A stretch of DNA of 64,000 bases from Paramesorhizobium deserti. Its GTDB lineage: Bacteria > Pseudomonadota > Alphaproteobacteria > Rhizobiales > Rhizobiaceae. This document shows positions 61,463-64,000 of the stretch, one piece after another. The translations under genes were made by a program, and so were the position numbers. Within the stretch, counting starts at the first letter, position 1. Each line of letters begins with the position of its first letter. The stretch covers positions 558,001-622,000 of the forward strand of contig NZ_LNTU01000023.1 of the NCBI RefSeq assembly GCF_001558695.1, read 5' to 3'. The notes beneath the pieces were generated by a model. The model had not been told where the DNA came from. It saw only the letters and a list, made by a program, of their open reading frames with translations, and did no database searches.

Positions 61463-62242
61463 TCAAAAGGCGCTTTGATAGGCTCCGCCGTCGATGATCA
61501 GGTTCTGGCCGGTAATATAGCCGGCATGGCTGGAGCAGAGGAAAGCGCAGGCATTGCCGAATTCATCCGGCTCGCCGAAGCGTCCGGCCGGGATGCTGGA
61601 CATGCGCTGTTCCGCCGCCTTTTCCGGGTCCAGCCCTGCCTTTTCCGCACCGAAGCGGATGCCGCTGCGCAGGCGGTCCGTATCGAAGGCGCCGGGCAGG
61701 ATGTTGTTGATCGTCACGTTGTCCCTTGCGACGGTGCGGGCGACGCCCGCCAGGAAGGATGTGAGCCCGGCGCGGGCGCCCGAGGAGAGGTCGAGCCCGG
61801 CTATGGGCTTATAGACCGAAGTGGAGGTGATATTGACGATGCGGCCGAAGCCGCGCGCCACCATACCGTCGATGACCGCCTTGATCAGCTCGATCGGGGT
61901 GACCATGTTCTGCGTCACGCCGTCGAGGATCGCCTGGCGGTCGAGTTCACGGAAATCACGATGCGGCGGGCCGCCATTGTTGTTGACCAGGATATCCGGC
62001 TCGGAGCAGGCGGCGAGGAGCTGCTTCTGCCCTTCCGGGGTGGAGACGTCGGCCAGGACCGGCGTGACGGACACGCCCGTGGCACGTTGCAATTCTTCGG
62101 CGGTTGCGGCGAGCACCTTCTCGTCGCGGCCGTTGATGACAAGATCGCATCCGGCTTGCGCCAGAGCCATTGCGCAGGCCTTGCCAAGCCCTCTGCTCGA
62201 TGCGCAGACGATCGCCTTGCGGCCTTTCAATCCCAGATCCAT
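61463..62242 (-). CDS. Short-chain dehydrogenase/reductase
   Basis: NAD(P)-dependent oxidoreductase of 259 residues: CASSRGLGKACAMALAQAG (nucleotide binding), NNNGGPPHRDF, and IVNITSTSVYKPI, followed by DLSSGARAGLTSFLAG. The usual active-site Tyr-x-x-x-Lys is not plain: the region after the Ser reads GLDLSSGARAGLTS, with neither residue. It may be a divergent or non-catalytic member, close to the FabG-like family with QNLIIDGGAYQSAF at the C-terminus. GGAG eight bases ahead of ATG 62242 favours this start over ATG 62254. Confidence 0.8.
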   Translation of the reverse strand: MDLGLKGRKAIVCASSRGLGKACAMALAQAGCDLVINGRDEKVLAATAEELQRATGVSVTPVLADVSTPEGQKQLLAACSEPDILVNNNGGPPHRDFRELDRQAILDGVTQNMVTPIELIKAVIDGMVARGFGRIVNITSTSVYKPIAGLDLSSGARAGLTSFLAGVARTVARDNVTINNILPGAFDTDRLRSGIRFGAEKAGLDPEKAAEQRMSSIPAGRFGEPDEFGNACAFLCSSHAGYITGQNLIIDGGAYQSAF

Positions 62243-62419
62243 GGCTAACTCCATCTTGTTTCAGGGTTCTGATAGGCCAAAGAAAGCGCTTTGCAAATCG
62301 CCAAAACGCACTTCGGCGCACCGCCGCGACGAGATGACCGAAAGAGACCGTCACACGTTTGTGACATGAATCGTGTTTATGCCGCCTAAACGCCATCACA
62401 AGACGGACGGAAGCTGGCG

Positions 62420-63271
62420 ATGGGCAAGAACGCAGGCGAAGACGCAAAGAAATACCGCACCCTTTTCATTTCGGATGTCCATCTGGGCTCCAAAGGGGCG
62501 AAAGCGGATTTTCTCCTCGATTTCCTTCGTTTTCACGATGCGGAAACGATCTACCTCGTTGGCGATATCGTCGATGGCTGGCGGCTCAGGCGCAACTGGC
62601 ACTGGCCGCAGGAGCATAATGACGTGGTGCAGAAGCTCCTGCGCAAGAGCCGCAAGGGCGCCAATATCATCTATATCGCCGGCAACCACGACGAGTTCCT
62701 GCGCGATTTCCAAGGTACGCATTTCGGCGGCATCGAGGTGATGAACCGCACCGTGCACGAAGCCGCGAACGGACGCAAATTCCTGGTCATCCATGGCGAC
62801 CAGTTCGACGTGGTGGTGCGCAATGCACGTTTCATCGCCTATCTCGGCGACTGGGCCTATGACGCGGCCATCACCTTCAACACGGTCATGAACAAGGTGC
62901 GCCGCCTGCTCGGCCTGCGCTACTGGTCGTTTTCGCAATGGGCGAAGTTCCGCGTGAAGAAGGCGGTCAATTTCATCGGCGCGTTTCAGGACGTCGTTTC
63001 GGAGGAGGCGCGCCGCGTCGGCGTCGACGGTGTCATCTGCGGCCATATCCATCACGCCACGATGGAAACCATCGATGGGGTGGAATATATCAATACCGGC
63101 GATTGGGTCGAAAGCTGCACGGCAATCGTGGAGCATTTCGACGGCACCATGGAATTGATCTCCTGGACGCATCTGATCGGTGAAAAGGCCGGTTTCGCGC
63201 CCGTTATCGACCTGCAGGACCACCGCCCCGCGGCGCGCCAAGCCATGCCGAAGCCGGCGAATGTCGCCTAG
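62420..63271 (+). CDS. Metallophosphoesterase, UDP-2,3-diacylglucosamine hydrolase (LpxH)-like
   Basis: Calcineurin-like phosphoesterase of 283 residues with all five metal motifs: FISDVHLGSKG, LVGDIVDGW, AGNHDEFL, VIHGDQFD and CGHIHHA. The order and spacing match the COG2908 (LpxH-like) group, which removes UMP from UDP-diacylglucosamine in lipid A synthesis, but a true lpxI or lpxH may exist elsewhere. The gene precedes a glycosyltransferase, separated by a repeat, and may act in an envelope glycolipid pathway. No strong ribosome-binding site is seen upstream of ATG 62420. Confidence 0.82.
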   Translation: MGKNAGEDAKKYRTLFISDVHLGSKGAKADFLLDFLRFHDAETIYLVGDIVDGWRLRRNWHWPQEHNDVVQKLLRKSRKGANIIYIAGNHDEFLRDFQGTHFGGIEVMNRTVHEAANGRKFLVIHGDQFDVVVRNARFIAYLGDWAYDAAITFNTVMNKVRRLLGLRYWSFSQWAKFRVKKAVNFIGAFQDVVSEEARRVGVDGVICGHIHHATMETIDGVEYINTGDWVESCTAIVEHFDGTMELISWTHLIGEKAGFAPVIDLQDHRPAARQAMPKPANVA

Positions 63272-63282
63272 ACGGCCGTTTA

Positions 63283-63477
63283 ATGGGATCGTTAGGCACC
63301 CCCCTCTGTCCTGCCGGACATCTCCCCCTCAAGGGGGGAGGTTGGCTGACATGGCTCTCGACGCTCATTTGGCAACGTCAGCAACTGGTATTGCGCACTG
63401 ATGAAGGCGTAATCTCCCCCCTTGAGGGGGAGATGGCTGGCAAGCCAGAGGGGGGTACTGTCCCGCCAGCATTTTTC
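63283..63477. repeat. ~195-bp GGGGGAGAT-arm element (second full copy)
   Basis: It starts ATGGGATCGTTAGGCACCCC and ends CAGAGGGGGGTACTGTCCCG (then CCAGCATTTTT), like the copy at 8621-8810. The two arm hairpins (CTCCCCCTCAAGGGGGGAG-like and CTCCCCCCTTGAGGGGGAG) enclose a ~70-base centre that differs from the first copy. It lies between the phosphoesterase and the glycosyltransferase. Confidence 0.85.
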
Positions 63478-63497
63478 CTTCGGAGTGAAAAGCTCCA

Positions 63498-64000
63498 ATG
63501 AAGCGTCTGGTCATTGTCACAGACGCATGGCATCCGCAAGTCAACGGCGTGGTGCGGACGCTGACCCATATCCGCGACCTGATGAGCGCGCGAGGCTATG
63601 CCGTGACCATCGTTTCGCCGTCGGACTATCGTTCTGTGCCGTGCCCGACCTATCCGGAGATCCGGCTGGCCCTGACGAGCCCGGCCGCCGTTCGCGCTGC
63701 GCTGGCCAAGCTTCAGCCGGCCTATATCCACATTGCGACGGAAGGGCCGCTCGGCATTATGGCGCGGCGGGCTTGTCTGAAAAAAGGCTGGCAATTCACC
63801 ACCAGCTTCCACACGCGCTTTCCGGAATATCTGCATGAGCGTTTCCCGGTTCCGCTGTCGCTGACCTATGGATTTCTCAGGCGCTTCCACAATGCCGCCG
63901 AGTGCAGCCTGGTGCCCACACCGTCGATCCGGGACGAGCTTGCCGCGCGCGGGTTCACCAATCTGAAGGTCTGGACTAGGGGCGTCGACCGCTCGCTGTT
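63498..64000 (+). CDS. Glycosyltransferase family 4-like (3' end outside window)
   Basis: The first 167 codons of a GT-B glycosyltransferase: MKRLVIVTDAWHPQVNGVVR, TLTHIRDLMSARGYAVTI and FTTSFHTRFPEYLHERFP, then SLVPTPSIRDELAARGFTNL. The frame is open to the window end, so the C-terminal nucleotide-sugar domain is missing. Family members in rhizobia make glycosyl-diacylglycerol or related envelope glycolipids, which would fit with the upstream LpxH-like enzyme. AGTGAAAAG ahead of ATG 63498 is a modest ribosome-binding site. Confidence 0.85.
   Translation, partial: MKRLVIVTDAWHPQVNGVVRTLTHIRDLMSARGYAVTIVSPSDYRSVPCPTYPEIRLALTSPAAVRAALAKLQPAYIHIATEGPLGIMARRACLKKGWQFTTSFHTRFPEYLHERFPVPLSLTYGFLRRFHNAAECSLVPTPSIRDELAARGFTNLKVWTRGVDRSL

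Overview
The window looks like chromosomal DNA of a high-GC alphaproteobacterium of the Hyphomicrobiales (Rhizobiales), probably on the Brucellaceae/Phyllobacteriaceae side. The grounds are the clpP-clpX-lon-hup order, the gph-rpiA-DUF2059-gor-class II DAHP synthase run, DUF1045-phnM-phnN, a DUF2865 protein, a PdhS/DivJ-like histidine kinase, and several families of short palindromic intergenic repeats typical of rhizobia. I see no phage, plasmid replication, CRISPR or conventional IS genes. Almost all of the window is housekeeping and metabolic genes in short operons.

Layout. 1-13 kb: an AEC permease cut by the window edge, succinate-semialdehyde dehydrogenase, aldose epimerase, a KDG-type sugar kinase, a phosphonate triad (DUF1045-phnM-phnN), dusA, an aspartic protease with a DUF1289 protein, divergent cobS/cobT, an Lrp regulator and a uracil-DNA glycosylase. 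13-29 kb: a nuclease, a membrane histidine kinase, an AlkD-like glycosylase, a beta-hydroxyacid dehydrogenase, a penicillin-acylase-family hydrolase, a GST, a polar amino-acid ABC importer without a linked ATPase, molybdenum cofactor genes (moaA, mobA, mobB) around an EamA transporter, DUF971 and PPOX proteins, and a MarR/hydrolase divergent pair. 29-38 kb: class I fumarase, an L,D-transpeptidase, then a minus-strand operon of circularly permuted ATP-grasp, alpha-E, transglutaminase and the proteasome-like Anbu. 38-47 kb: two small genes, tRNA-Val(CAC), a VirK-like protein, a ClC channel with CBS domains, and clpP-clpX-lon-hup. 47-64 kb: gph, rpiA, DUF2059, gor, DAHP synthase, GFA, dgkA, nadE, gltX, DUF2865, malic enzyme, an SDR, a metallophosphoesterase and a glycosyltransferase cut by the window end.

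The most unusual structure is a ~470-bp cassette at 36029-36497. A four-helix-bundle (23S rRNA intervening-sequence/S23-type) gene is bounded by 33-bp inverted repeats made of a heptamer, TAGGGAR/TAGTGAG. It sits exactly between the ATP-grasp and alpha-E genes of the Anbu operon, and one repeat arm appears to carry the ribosome-binding site and GTG start of the gene. Gene-less palindromes of the same heptamer lie at 2554-2627 and 33353-33392, and all three loci touch a TAA stop codon. This has the form of an autonomous/non-autonomous miniature element family built around a small protein with no recognisable transposase chemistry.

Four other repeat families recur: a CCTCGGG palindrome, a 37-bp inverted pair around CCAGTG, a GATCATGC palindrome, and a ~190-bp element with GGGGGAGAT arms. 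Coordinates and start choices come from reading the sequence by eye. No database search was possible, so family names rest on recognised motifs.
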